10,114 nucleotides of DNA from Clostridia bacterium (GCA_017958705.1 JAGDCE010000218.1:1-10114); one strand, 5' to 3'. Positions 1-6,928 are shown, counted from the stretch's first letter. Numbers and translations: made by a program. The notes: generated by a model not told the origin, from the letters alone.

Positions 1-893
1 ACAAAAACGTCACAGTGACAATAGTCGTCGACGGGTTTGCCGACAAGCCGGTCCAGTGCTTCAGGCTCAAAGGAGACGGTGCCGATACGATAGCGGAAGG
101 CGATACGATAACCGTTACCGGCGGTCTGAAAAACTACAAAGGCACGTTTGAGTTCAACGAGGGATGTAATCTTGACAAAGTCGTCAAGGGTTCCGGCACG
201 CCGGAAGAAACAACGACTCAGGAAGAAACGACCGCTCCGTCCGACGATCCCACTCCGAAGACCCCGAAAGAGATAGTCGAAGCCGCGTATGCCCTCGGAA
301 AGGACAAAGCGCTTGACGGGACCTGGACGCTTTCCGGCACAGTTACGGCTGTCAACACTCCTTACAGCGAGGAATTCAAAAACGTTACCGTCACAATAAC
401 CGTCGACGGATGCGAAGACAAGCCGATACAGTGTTTCCGCATGAAAGGAACAGACGCCGACAAGGTTAAGAAGAACGACAAGATCACCGTCACGGGCAAG
501 CTTAAAAACTACAGCGGCACCGTAGAATTCGACGCCGGCTGCACGCTCGATAAGATCGATTTCGTTTCCGAGGATACTTCGCCGAAGCTTGAAACTCCGG
601 AGCAGATTGTCAAAGCGTTGTACGCACTCAACAAAAACGAAGCGCTTGAAGGCGGTCCGTACACTCTTACGGGTAAGATCACGTCCATCCCCACGCCTTA
701 CGACAGCGGATATAATAACGTCACAGTGGTAATAGTCTGCGACGGACTTGACGAGTATCCCGTTACCTGCTACCGTCTCAAAGGCGACGGCGCCGACACG
801 ATAAAAGTCGGCGACACGATCACCGTAAAAGGCAATATGAAGAGATACAACGATACGTTCGAATTCGATTCCGGATGTACGATTGTCAAATAA
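1..893 (+). CDS. Secreted OB-fold-like repeat protein, 5' truncated by window edge
   Basis: The reading frame is open from base 3, and the first in-window codons (K-N-V-T-V-T) are the middle of a repeat. The gene therefore starts upstream, and the GTG at 15 is not a real start. The fragment carries the end of one repeat (about 3-185), then two full ~100-residue repeats (about 261-557 and 591-890), joined by Thr/Glu/Pro-rich linkers. Each repeat follows the pattern TPEEIV..AYAL, TL.G.I..., NVTVT..VDG, P(V/I)QC(F/Y)R(L/M), GD.ITV.G, EFD.GCT. This beta-rich layout resembles OB-fold modules of secreted Gram-positive proteins such as the YhcR OB-like domain. That assignment is inferred from the pattern. 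The protein stops directly after the last repeat, with no anchor or membrane segment. It shares its repeat with the gene 24 bp downstream, so the two are probably co-transcribed paralogues. Ligand and function are unknown. Confidence 0.85.
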   Translation, partial: KNVTVTIVVDGFADKPVQCFRLKGDGADTIAEGDTITVTGGLKNYKGTFEFNEGCNLDKVVKGSGTPEETTTQEETTAPSDDPTPKTPKEIVEAAYALGKDKALDGTWTLSGTVTAVNTPYSEEFKNVTVTITVDGCEDKPIQCFRMKGTDADKVKKNDKITVTGKLKNYSGTVEFDAGCTLDKIDFVSEDTSPKLETPEQIVKALYALNKNEALEGGPYTLTGKITSIPTPYDSGYNNVTVVIVCDGLDEYPVTCYRLKGDGADTIKVGDTITVKGNMKRYNDTFEFDSGCTIVK

Positions 894-902
894 TAATCAA
901 TC

Positions 903-909
903 AAAGGAG
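903..909 (+). promoter_or_regulatory. Ribosome binding site of the anchored repeat protein
   Basis: AAAGGAG lies 8 bases before the ATG at 918. It supports that start, which is immediately followed by a signal peptide. No promoter is apparent in the 24-bp gap to the preceding gene, so read-through from that gene is likely. Confidence 0.85.
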
Positions 910-917
910 TTATCCAA

Positions 918-2537
918 ATGAAGAAGATCATTTCATTCACGCTTTGCATGGTAATGGTGATATCGCTTCTCTGCTTCGCGGTGAACGCGGCGTCTACTGT
1001 TTCAATTGTTGCCAGCGAAAGCGGTTTCGAAGACAAGGCACAAATTGACAAAGTCACGAAAGACGGCGTGACCGTGACGTTTAGCAAAGGCACCGGCAAT
1101 AACGCCCCCGTTTATTATGTAAACGGTAACGCGTTCAGAGTCTACGGCGGCAATACGATGACGGTATCCGCTGAAGGCACTATCACCTCGATCACCCTGA
1201 CGCTTGCTTCCGCAAACAATCTCGGCGAGCTCAGCGCGAACACCGGCACGTATACGGTCAACAAAACGACCGGAACGTGGACCGGCAGCGCCTCCGAGGT
1301 CGTGTTCACCAACACCGCTTCGAGCGGCCATGCGAGAATACAGGTCATCGATATTGAGATCGGCGGTTCCTCAACTCCGCCGACTACCACCGAAGCGACC
1401 GAACCCGATCCCGAACCCACTTACACGACTCCCGAAGAAATCGTAAACGCTCTTTATCAGCTTGAAAAGGGCAAAGTCCTTCCGGGCGGTCCGTACACGC
1501 TTGAAGGCGTTATCAAGAGCGTAGACACGAAATACAACCCCGAATACGGTAACGTTACCGTTACGATGATTGTGGGCGAAATGACTGACAAGCCCGTACA
1601 ATGCTTCAGACTTGAAGGTGAACATGCCCCCGATCTCGCGGTCGGCGACAAGATCAAGGTCAAGGGCGAGCTGAAGAGATACAACGATACTTACGAGTTC
1701 GACGCGAAATGCCAGATACTCGAGTATACTAAAGGCCAGACGACACAGCCCGAGCCCACTTACACTACGCCCGAAGAGATCATCAACGCAGCTTACGCGC
1801 TTGAACAAGGCGCGGCGCTGAACGGCACCTACACCCTGTCCGGTACGATCACTGCGGTAAACACCATTTACAGTGAAAGATACGGCAACGTGACCGTCAC
1901 GATGGCAGTCGATGGGTTTGAAGACAAGCCGATCCAGTGCTTCCGAATGATAAACGGCAGCGGTGTTGAAGCCGTTGACAAGATCGGAGTAGGAGATAAG
2001 ATCACCGTCACCGGCACGCTCAAAAACTACAACGGAACGATCGAATTCGACGCTAACTGCACGCTTGACGCGTATACGATCGTCGAAAAAGAGCCTGAAG
2101 TCATACCCACGACTCCGGAAGAGATCCTCGCCGCGCTCTATGCTCTGCAAGATCAGGAGTCGCTCGCCGGTCCGTTCACACTCACCGGTAAGGTAAAATC
2201 TATCGATACCGAATACAGCCAGGAATACGGCAACGTCACCGTTACGATAGTCGTCGACGGATTTGAGAACTATCCGGTCCAGTGCTACCGTCTTGAAGGC
2301 AACGGTGCCGATAAGGTAGCTGTAGGCGACACGATCACCGTCACCGGTTCTTTCAAGAACTACAAGGGCACTTATGAATTCGTTCAGGGCTGCACGCTCG
2401 ACAAACTCGTTGCGGCAGACCGTCCCGCGGATCCCGGTACGTCGCCCGACACCTCTGACGCTTCCGTCATCGCAGCCGTTGTCGCGGTAGTCGTATCCGC
2501 CGGCGCAGCTGCTCTGGTAATCAAAAAGAAACACTGA
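918..2537 (+). CDS. Cell-surface protein with N-terminal beta domain, three OB-fold-like repeats and C-terminal anchor
   Basis: A 539-residue protein. Residues 1-25 form a signal peptide (KK, hydrophobic core, VNAA). Residues ~27-148 form a beta-rich domain with the features FSKGTG..AP.YY, FRVYGGNT, TGTWTG and GHARIQ. Similar modules occur in secreted proteins of Bacteroidetes and Clostridia. A Thr/Pro linker follows, then three ~100-residue OB-like repeats at residues 171-270, 284-386 and 399-497. Each repeat keeps exactly two cysteines, in PVQC and near the end (AKC, ANC, QGC), which may form a disulfide outside the cell. The tail has SPDTSDAS, an Ala/Val-rich membrane helix (~515-535) and KKKH. 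This is the shape of a sortase sorting signal, but the motif is not canonical LPXTG, so plain membrane anchoring is also possible. No catalytic motif was recognised. A role in binding at the cell surface is inference. Confidence 0.9.
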   Translation: MKKIISFTLCMVMVISLLCFAVNAASTVSIVASESGFEDKAQIDKVTKDGVTVTFSKGTGNNAPVYYVNGNAFRVYGGNTMTVSAEGTITSITLTLASANNLGELSANTGTYTVNKTTGTWTGSASEVVFTNTASSGHARIQVIDIEIGGSSTPPTTTEATEPDPEPTYTTPEEIVNALYQLEKGKVLPGGPYTLEGVIKSVDTKYNPEYGNVTVTMIVGEMTDKPVQCFRLEGEHAPDLAVGDKIKVKGELKRYNDTYEFDAKCQILEYTKGQTTQPEPTYTTPEEIINAAYALEQGAALNGTYTLSGTITAVNTIYSERYGNVTVTMAVDGFEDKPIQCFRMINGSGVEAVDKIGVGDKITVTGTLKNYNGTIEFDANCTLDAYTIVEKEPEVIPTTPEEILAALYALQDQESLAGPFTLTGKVKSIDTEYSQEYGNVTVTIVVDGFENYPVQCYRLEGNGADKVAVGDTITVTGSFKNYKGTYEFVQGCTLDKLVAADRPADPGTSPDTSDASVIAAVVAVVVSAGAAALVIKKKH

Positions 2538-2549
2538 GTTAAAAACAAA

Positions 2550-2586
2550 AAAAACGGCCGGCCCGTAAGGGTCGACCGTTTTTTTT
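2550..2586. terminator. Two-way intrinsic terminator between converging genes
   Basis: An 11-bp GC-rich stem (2554-2564 with 2569-2579, including two G-T wobbles) encloses a GTAA loop. It is followed by a T run on the + strand and preceded by an A run that acts as a T run on the - strand. It sits between the end of the anchored surface protein (2537) and the end of the small membrane protein (2592), so it can stop transcription from both sides. Confidence 0.9.
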
Positions 2587-2591
2587 CGGTA

Positions 2592-2972
2592 TTATTTGAG
2601 TATTTTGATCTGACCGACGATCGGAAGCTCTTTAGCCTGTCCTCTCGCGGCAGCGACTATACCGAGTACGGCGAGTACGACAAGACCTACGCTGATGATC
2701 CAGCCGATAACGCCGAACAGCCAGCCGATCTTCGGGATCATAGAAAGGATCACGCTGAATATGAGATAAGACGCAACCTCGAATATCGCGAGTACGAGTC
2801 CCTGATTCGCATGAAAACGCGCGAATTTGGAGTCTTTTGCCGCGAAAATCGGAACAAGAACAAGAATACCGATGTATGCAAGTATTCCCATTACTTTGTT
2901 TTGCTGAGCGTCTTCCTTTTCAAACTCAGCCGTTCTGTCTGTGATGGTGAAAAGTCCTTTAGAATCTGCCAT
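2592..2972 (-). CDS. Small Tic20/DUF4870-like three-helix membrane protein
   Basis: A 126-residue protein with a short polar N-terminus and three predicted membrane helices at about residues 28-44, 60-78 and 86-108. The loop after helix 1 has KDSKFARFHANQGL, which matches the conserved (F)xRxHaxQ motif of DUF4870/Tic20-like proteins (COG3296). These are small bacterial membrane proteins of unknown function. AAGGAG-type bases at 2980-2986 support the ATG at 2972. The gene is the last in the - strand operon, 19 bp after surE, and ends at the shared terminator. Its tie to the nucleotide enzymes upstream is positional only. It might be a passenger or a membrane partner. Confidence 0.85.
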   Translation of the reverse strand: MADSKGLFTITDRTAEFEKEDAQQNKVMGILAYIGILVLVPIFAAKDSKFARFHANQGLVLAIFEVASYLIFSVILSMIPKIGWLFGVIGWIISVGLVVLAVLGIVAAARGQAKELPIVGQIKILK

Positions 2973-2979
2973 GACATTT

Positions 2980-2986
2980 TCTCCTT
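2980..2986 (-). promoter_or_regulatory. Ribosome binding site of the small membrane protein
   Basis: On the - strand AAGGAGA lies 7 bases before the ATG at 2972. It is the strongest ribosome site in this operon and lies in the 19-bp gap after surE. Confidence 0.8.
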
Positions 2987-2991
2987 ATATA

Positions 2992-3732
2992 TTATTTATC
3001 CGTTTTTATTGCGGATAGTTTTTCGATTGCAGTCCTGTCCGTCCTGTTTGTCAGAAGAGGGGTCACCGAGCAGTATCCGGCGAGCACCGCGTCGGTGTCA
3101 TATCTGAGATCGAGCGGACCGTTTACGTCTCTTGTAAGATACACGTCTGCTTTATACATATTTTCGCCGGCGTCGATGAAGTGATCGCGGAAAAACGTCT
3201 TTCCCTGCTCCGTCAGAAGTATCCCTCCGACTTTTTCGGGGATGTTGACGTTCAGCATACCGCAGTGATCGAAGATACTGTTTGACGTTATGTAATCCCA
3301 GACGTATGAAAGATACGTCGACGCCTGCTTTGTATTGCCGCGGATCGTTGAAAACGACGCCGCTTTGATCCCGGCGTAATTCGCCTCGAACGCCGCTCCG
3401 CACGTTCCGGAATATGCGATATCATGTCCGAGATTATATCCGTTGTTTATCCCGGAAAACACGAAATCAAAGTCCACGCCCATCCTGTCGGCGACGAACC
3501 GTACACAGTCAGCCGGAGACGCGTCAACGCTTATCGCACTGATCCCGAGATCGGCGAACGCGTCGCTTTCGATGACTTCATACGGCTCGTGTATCACGAT
3601 GCCCTGCGAGCGCCCGCTCTGTTCGTATTTCGGCGCAGCGATGAAAACTTCTCCGAGCTGTCTGCTCCACTCCGCGAGATAACGCAGACCTACTCCGTAG
3701 AGTCCGTCGTCATTTGTAAGAAGGATCTTCAT
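2992..3732 (-). CDS. surE: 5'/3'-nucleotidase SurE
   Basis: A 246-residue protein, close to the usual ~250 of SurE. SurE enzymes are metal-dependent cytosolic phosphatases. They remove phosphate from nucleoside 5'- and 3'-monophosphates, and some also act on short polyphosphate. The metal and phosphate ligands are present: N7-D8-D9-G10 near the N-terminus, S39 in the loop EQSGRSQG, and N96 in the block SGINNGYNLGHD followed by YSGTCGAAFEA. The start ATG overlaps the stop of the upstream DHH gene as ATGA, so the two are probably translationally coupled. A GGAG lies about 13 bases upstream inside that gene. In this operon SurE could take the monophosphates released by the DHH enzymes on to nucleosides; that step is inferred from context. 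Confidence 0.95.
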   Translation of the reverse strand: MKILLTNDDGLYGVGLRYLAEWSRQLGEVFIAAPKYEQSGRSQGIVIHEPYEVIESDAFADLGISAISVDASPADCVRFVADRMGVDFDFVFSGINNGYNLGHDIAYSGTCGAAFEANYAGIKAASFSTIRGNTKQASTYLSYVWDYITSNSIFDHCGMLNVNIPEKVGGILLTEQGKTFFRDHFIDAGENMYKADVYLTRDVNGPLDLRYDTDAVLAGYCSVTPLLTNRTDRTAIEKLSAIKTDK

Positions 3733-4709
3733 ATCAGCCCGGGGTGCTCCTTTTTGAATTCTTTGAGTATCCCGTCGGCTTCCGCTATCAGCTGAGCTTC
3801 CTCATCGCGGCTGTAAACGGTGGCACCGCTCGCGCAGGCGTGACCGCCGCCGTGATATCTGCAGGCAAGCGGCTGTACTTCTACGAAACGCGAGCGCAGG
3901 CGCACGCGGATCGACTTGTCGTCGTTTTCAATAAACGTGAGCCATATAAGGCTGCCCTTTATGTGCTCCATGAGCGAGACGCTGTTGCTCGCTTCTTCCT
4001 GCGATATTTTGTGTCTTTTCCGCAGGGCGTTGCTGATACGCAGATAAGCGACGCCGTTTTCAGTAAGCTTTATCTTCGTGATAAGCGATGCGCGGAAACG
4101 CAGCGCTTCATATTCTTCAGAGCCGAGCTGAGCGTATATGCCCTCCATATCTATCCCGGCGTCGATCAGCATCGCCGCCAGCCGCATCGTGTCTCCGGTA
4201 GTGCCGCGGAATCTGAAACGGCCCGAATCCGTCACCATACCGGCATATATACATTCCGCCGCGCGCACGGGCATTTTCAGCCTGTCTCTGTTTGTAACGT
4301 ACAGGTCGGCGATCATCTCGCAGACGGAAGAACGCTCCTCCTCGATCCATGCGATATCGCCGTATTCGTCATCGATTATATGATGGTCGATCTTTATCAG
4401 ATATGCGCCTTTGTCGAAGCGGTCGTTCGCCACGCGCGACGTGCCGCCCGTATCGAGAACGATAACGAGCGCGTTGTTATAATCATCATCCGTCGGTTTA
4501 GGTCCCTCATCGCCTAAGAAAGAGACGTATTCGGATCTGTCGGAGTTGTCAAGAAATACGCGTTTCCCGGGAAATGACGCGCGGATGATCTCCGCGAGCC
4601 CCAGCGTTGAGCCGACGGCGTCTCCGTCCGGCCTTTTATGACGGCTCAGTATGATCGTATCATATTCTTCTATTTTGTCTATTATGCTTTTTTTAACGGC
4701 TTCGTTCAT
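3729..4709 (-). CDS. DHH-DHHA1 family phosphoesterase (NrnA-like), downstream copy
   Basis: A 326-residue protein with all DHH-family metal motifs: H24, D28 and D30 in RHKRPDGDA; D86 in VLDTGG; D108-H109-H110; D161 in MVTDSGRF. The C-terminal DHHA1 substrate-binding motif is GGGHACASG (287-295). This layout and length match the NrnA/MgpA/GdpP-C group, which is Mn2+-dependent. Characterised members degrade 2-5 nt RNA, 3'-phosphoadenosine 5'-phosphate (pAp), or linear products of c-di-AMP/c-di-GMP, releasing NMPs. The exact substrate cannot be read from the sequence. There is no membrane, PAS or GGDEF region, so it is a stand-alone soluble enzyme. It overlaps its DHH paralogue upstream (ATGA) and surE downstream (ATGA). 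A GGAG..AGGA stretch precedes the start. Confidence 0.92.
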   Translation of the reverse strand: MNEAVKKSIIDKIEEYDTIILSRHKRPDGDAVGSTLGLAEIIRASFPGKRVFLDNSDRSEYVSFLGDEGPKPTDDDYNNALVIVLDTGGTSRVANDRFDKGAYLIKIDHHIIDDEYGDIAWIEEERSSVCEMIADLYVTNRDRLKMPVRAAECIYAGMVTDSGRFRFRGTTGDTMRLAAMLIDAGIDMEGIYAQLGSEEYEALRFRASLITKIKLTENGVAYLRISNALRKRHKISQEEASNSVSLMEHIKGSLIWLTFIENDDKSIRVRLRSRFVEVQPLACRYHGGGHACASGATVYSRDEEAQLIAEADGILKEFKKEHPGLI

Positions 4710-5653
4710 TTGTCCTGCTCCGTCAAGGCTTTCAATTCTTCAAGTAAGCTCATCGCTTCCGCTCTGTCGGCCACGTCACATCCGGAGGCTTTCTGGTGAC
4801 CGCCGCCGCCGTGGAGCGTCGCGACCGGGTTTATGTTGTATTTGCCCGATCTGAGCTCGCAGAGCACCTTTTCTCCGTCTTCTGTGAAATTCACCCAGAT
4901 ATCTATGCCTTTGATATCCGCCATGACGTTCACCATCCCGCGCGATACCGAAACGGGATCCTCGATGCCGAGGGCTGCCGTCTCGTCGGCAGTGTTATAA
5001 ATATATGCCACGCGGCTGTTTTCATATACGCAGATCTTTGATATGAAAGCTGCGCGGATCTTGACGGTCGAAAGATCGGACGCGTAAAGTTCTGAATAGA
5101 CCGAGTTCGAATCGACGCTGTGAGAAACTAGATACGACGCGAGCTCGAAAGTGCGCGCGCTCGTACTGTCGTAGCGGAAGCGTCCGGAATCCGTGACCAT
5201 ACCGGTAAATATCGCCGTTGCGGCTTTAGGCGTCAGCGTCAGCGAGCATTCGAGCGAAAGCTCGGCGATCATCCCGCAGCAGCTTTCAAAGGAAGTGTCG
5301 ACAATTTCGATATCGGTAAACGTCTCGCAGTAAATATGATGGTCGATCCTGACGGACTTTTCCGCCAGTCTGAATCTTTTATCGGAAACGAGCTCTTCCG
5401 TCGCACTGTCGAGCACGAACGCGAGCGCTCCCGCGTAGCATTCGTCGTCGATAACGTCCATAACTGAACCGTTCATGAAGGAATATCTTCTCGGCTCGTC
5501 TCCGACCTTATATATCGTTTTTCCCGGGAAATTTTCTTTGAGCAGTTCATACAGCCCGATCTGGCTTCCGAGCGCATCGCCGTCCGGGAACGAATGGCGG
5601 TGTATGATTATCGTATCGTACTGCCTTACAGCCTCTATCACTTTTTCAAACAT
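4706..5653 (-). CDS. DHH-DHHA1 family phosphoesterase (NrnA-like), upstream copy
   Basis: A 315-residue protein, almost the length of Bacillus NrnA (313). Metal ligands are complete: H20, D24 and D26 in HRHSFPDGDA; D82 in VLDSA; D104-H105-H106; D155 in MVTDSGRF. The DHHA1 signature is GGGGHQKASG (282-291). It is a clear but divergent paralogue of the next gene. They differ most in the region after motif II and in the DHHA1 part, where this copy has the more canonical GGGGHQKASG. Such enzymes release NMPs from short oligonucleotides, pAp or linear dinucleotides. Having two intact copies back to back suggests different substrates or a heteromeric complex; this is inference. The start overlaps the end of the fusion gene by 8 bp and has only a weak purine-rich ribosome site, so translational coupling is likely. 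Confidence 0.92.
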   Translation of the reverse strand: MFEKVIEAVRQYDTIIIHRHSFPDGDALGSQIGLYELLKENFPGKTIYKVGDEPRRYSFMNGSVMDVIDDECYAGALAFVLDSATEELVSDKRFRLAEKSVRIDHHIYCETFTDIEIVDTSFESCCGMIAELSLECSLTLTPKAATAIFTGMVTDSGRFRYDSTSARTFELASYLVSHSVDSNSVYSELYASDLSTVKIRAAFISKICVYENSRVAYIYNTADETAALGIEDPVSVSRGMVNVMADIKGIDIWVNFTEDGEKVLCELRSGKYNINPVATLHGGGGHQKASGCDVADRAEAMSLLEELKALTEQDK

Positions 5654-6773
5654 TTGTCTTTTCTCTTTTCATGTGAAGCTGTTCGTAGATCATCTCAACG
5701 CACTTGTCGGCGCCTTGATCGTAATTTACCGAAAAGTCGCACAGCTCAATATTTCGCATCTCGAAATCGATCGACATAAGTCGGCTGACCTTGTCTTCGT
5801 CCGGTATGCTGCGGCCGACTATGTTCATATAAATGTCGTGCTTGTTGCGCTCAGTGAACACGAGCAGCGTGCGGGCGCCGTAAAGATTTTTCATCGTTAC
5901 CGCTCCGCAGATATCGATCGGTATAACGGCGATCCTGCCGCTGTCTACGATCGGCGCGATATGCTTTTCGGAGGTGCCGAAATGATATTTGCCGTATACC
6001 GTCGTCTCGATAAACTCGCCTCTGTCCTTCGCTTTTATAAACTGCTCCGTTGTGACGAAGCGATATGCGCTTTTCGTCTCGCCTGCTTCGCGCGGTCTCG
6101 TCGTCGTAGTCACGGGCTTCTCAAAGCGTTTGTCCTTCGTAAGCTCCGCGGCGATCTCGGTCTTTCCGGTGCCGGACGGACCTACGAGGCACAACACGCC
6201 GCCTTTATGCAGATCCGGCGCTTTTCCGACAAACGAGTTACCGATCATTTTCGCCAGATGTATGAAATCCTCGTACGTATTGACCGACAGCAGGCCTGAC
6301 AGATCCGAATTCCACGGACGGCGCATAAGCACCGGATACGACGCCTGCGACGATGAGATGTTGTGGACGCCGTCGTCGAGCAGTATGTCGAGGTTTATCA
6401 CGTCTTTTCTCGTTCCGATAAGTATGTTTCCCGTCGGAACTTCCGGAAAATCAGAGGCTAGGCGCTGCGCTCTCGCGCTCATGCAAGCCGCGGGCACCGC
6501 GGTCACGAAAAAGACGTCGGCGATCCGGCACAGCTGCGAAACGAACCTCTGCGCGCCCGCGTACAGGGGCTGAGTCGCGACGAAATCCGGCGATGAAAAA
6601 TAAGCTATCCTCTCGTCGGCTATATTGCCTTGGAGCCCCCATCCGGTTATGTTGTTTATATCGAGCGCCGGGTCGTCGCCGTATTTCTCACGCAGAAGAC
6701 GAAGCGCGTACGAATTGCATTCGTACAGTATATCGTCCACGTCGAGCCCGATACGCAGTCTGTATTTTCTCAT
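5646..6773 (-). CDS. Fusion of HAD 5'-nucleotidase (NT5C-like) and guanylate-kinase-like domain
   Basis: A 375-residue two-domain protein from the chosen start. Residues ~5-175 look like a type-C 5'(3')-deoxyribonucleotidase of the HAD superfamily: nucleophile D11 and D13 in GLDVDD, T91 in FFVTA, K123, D133-D134 in ILLDDGVHN, and RRPWN. Residues ~191-372 are guanylate-kinase-like: Walker A GPSGTGKT (198-205), TTTTRPREAGE, Y237, GEFIE, YGKYHFGTS and PIDICGA. One half would remove phosphate from nucleoside monophosphates while the other would phosphorylate a monophosphate with ATP. Several acceptor-site residues of the kinase half differ from canonical GMP kinase, so its substrate may not be GMP. 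An in-frame ATG at 6821 would add 16 residues, but a good promoter (-10 at 6802-6807) lies inside that extension, so 6773 is preferred. It is the first gene of the operon. Confidence 0.85.
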   Translation of the reverse strand: MRKYRLRIGLDVDDILYECNSYALRLLREKYGDDPALDINNITGWGLQGNIADERIAYFSSPDFVATQPLYAGAQRFVSQLCRIADVFFVTAVPAACMSARAQRLASDFPEVPTGNILIGTRKDVINLDILLDDGVHNISSSQASYPVLMRRPWNSDLSGLLSVNTYEDFIHLAKMIGNSFVGKAPDLHKGGVLCLVGPSGTGKTEIAAELTKDKRFEKPVTTTTRPREAGETKSAYRFVTTEQFIKAKDRGEFIETTVYGKYHFGTSEKHIAPIVDSGRIAVIPIDICGAVTMKNLYGARTLLVFTERNKHDIYMNIVGRSIPDEDKVSRLMSIDFEMRNIELCDFSVNYDQGADKCVEMIYEQLHMKREKTNV

Positions 6774-6801
6774 ATATTCATAATCCGTATACTTTTTTAT
6801 C

Positions 6802-6830
6802 AGTATATCATACTTTTTCATTTTTTACAA
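6802..6830 (-). promoter_or_regulatory. Sigma-A promoter of the nucleotide-turnover operon
   Basis: On the - strand, -35 TTGTAA (6825-6830), a 17-bp spacer and an extended -10 TGATATACT (hexamer TATACT, 6802-6807). Transcription should begin near 6795, about 22 bases before the ATG at 6773. A weak CGGA lies about 10 bases before that ATG. The promoter overlaps the first codons of the longest open frame and so argues against the 6821 start. Confidence 0.75.
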
Positions 6831-6849
6831 GAGCTTTTTATAAAAACGA

Positions 6850-6884
6850 TAAAAAAATCGATAACGCACTTTGACATTATCGAT
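6850..6884 (-). terminator. AT-rich hairpin followed by T7, possible terminator or operator
   Basis: A perfect 8-bp inverted repeat (ATCGATAA at 6857-6864, TTATCGAT at 6877-6884) with a 12-base loop. On the - strand it is followed by seven T. It lies between the tRNA gene and the operon promoter and could act as a second terminator for tRNA read-through. The stem is weak (two GC pairs), so a protein-binding site is also possible. Confidence 0.45.
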
Positions 6885-6899
6885 CGTCTGGCAGATATG

Positions 6900-6927
6900 A
6901 AAGATCCTCGCATCAGCGAGGATCTTT
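6900..6927 (-). terminator. Terminator hairpin after tRNA-Gly
   Basis: A perfect 11-bp stem (6900-6910 with 6917-6927) with a CATCAG loop begins one base after the encoded CCA end of the tRNA. The stem has A at its 5' edge and T at its 3' edge, as in many tRNA terminators, but only three T follow within the arm and there is no free T run. It may act as a terminator or as a boundary for 3' processing. Confidence 0.65.
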
Positions 6928-6928
6928 C

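Noticed and set aside
15..17. GTG as a possible start of the first gene
   Set aside because: The frame is open to the left edge and the residues before it (K-N-V-T) match the conserved repeat, so this is an internal valine codon.
1..2410. Regularly spaced DNA repeats that might suggest a CRISPR or satellite array
   Set aside because: The period is ~300-350 bp, the copies are diverged, and they are in frame. They are protein-domain repeats.
1371..2534. A 387-codon open frame on the - strand opposite the anchored surface protein
   Set aside because: It is the complement shadow of a repeat-rich gene with biased codons. It has no recognisable domain or ribosome site, and the + strand frame has a signal peptide, repeats and an anchor.
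3744..4517. A 257-codon open frame on the + strand opposite the downstream DHH gene
   Set aside because: The - strand frame carries all DHH-DHHA1 motifs; the + strand frame is a codon-bias shadow with no motif.
5475..6299. A 274-codon open frame on the + strand opposite the fusion gene and DHH gene
   Set aside because: It spans two real genes on the opposite strand and shows no domain.
6774..6821. N-terminal 16-residue extension of the fusion protein
   Set aside because: It overlaps a good promoter -10 region and has no ribosome site; kept only as an alternative.
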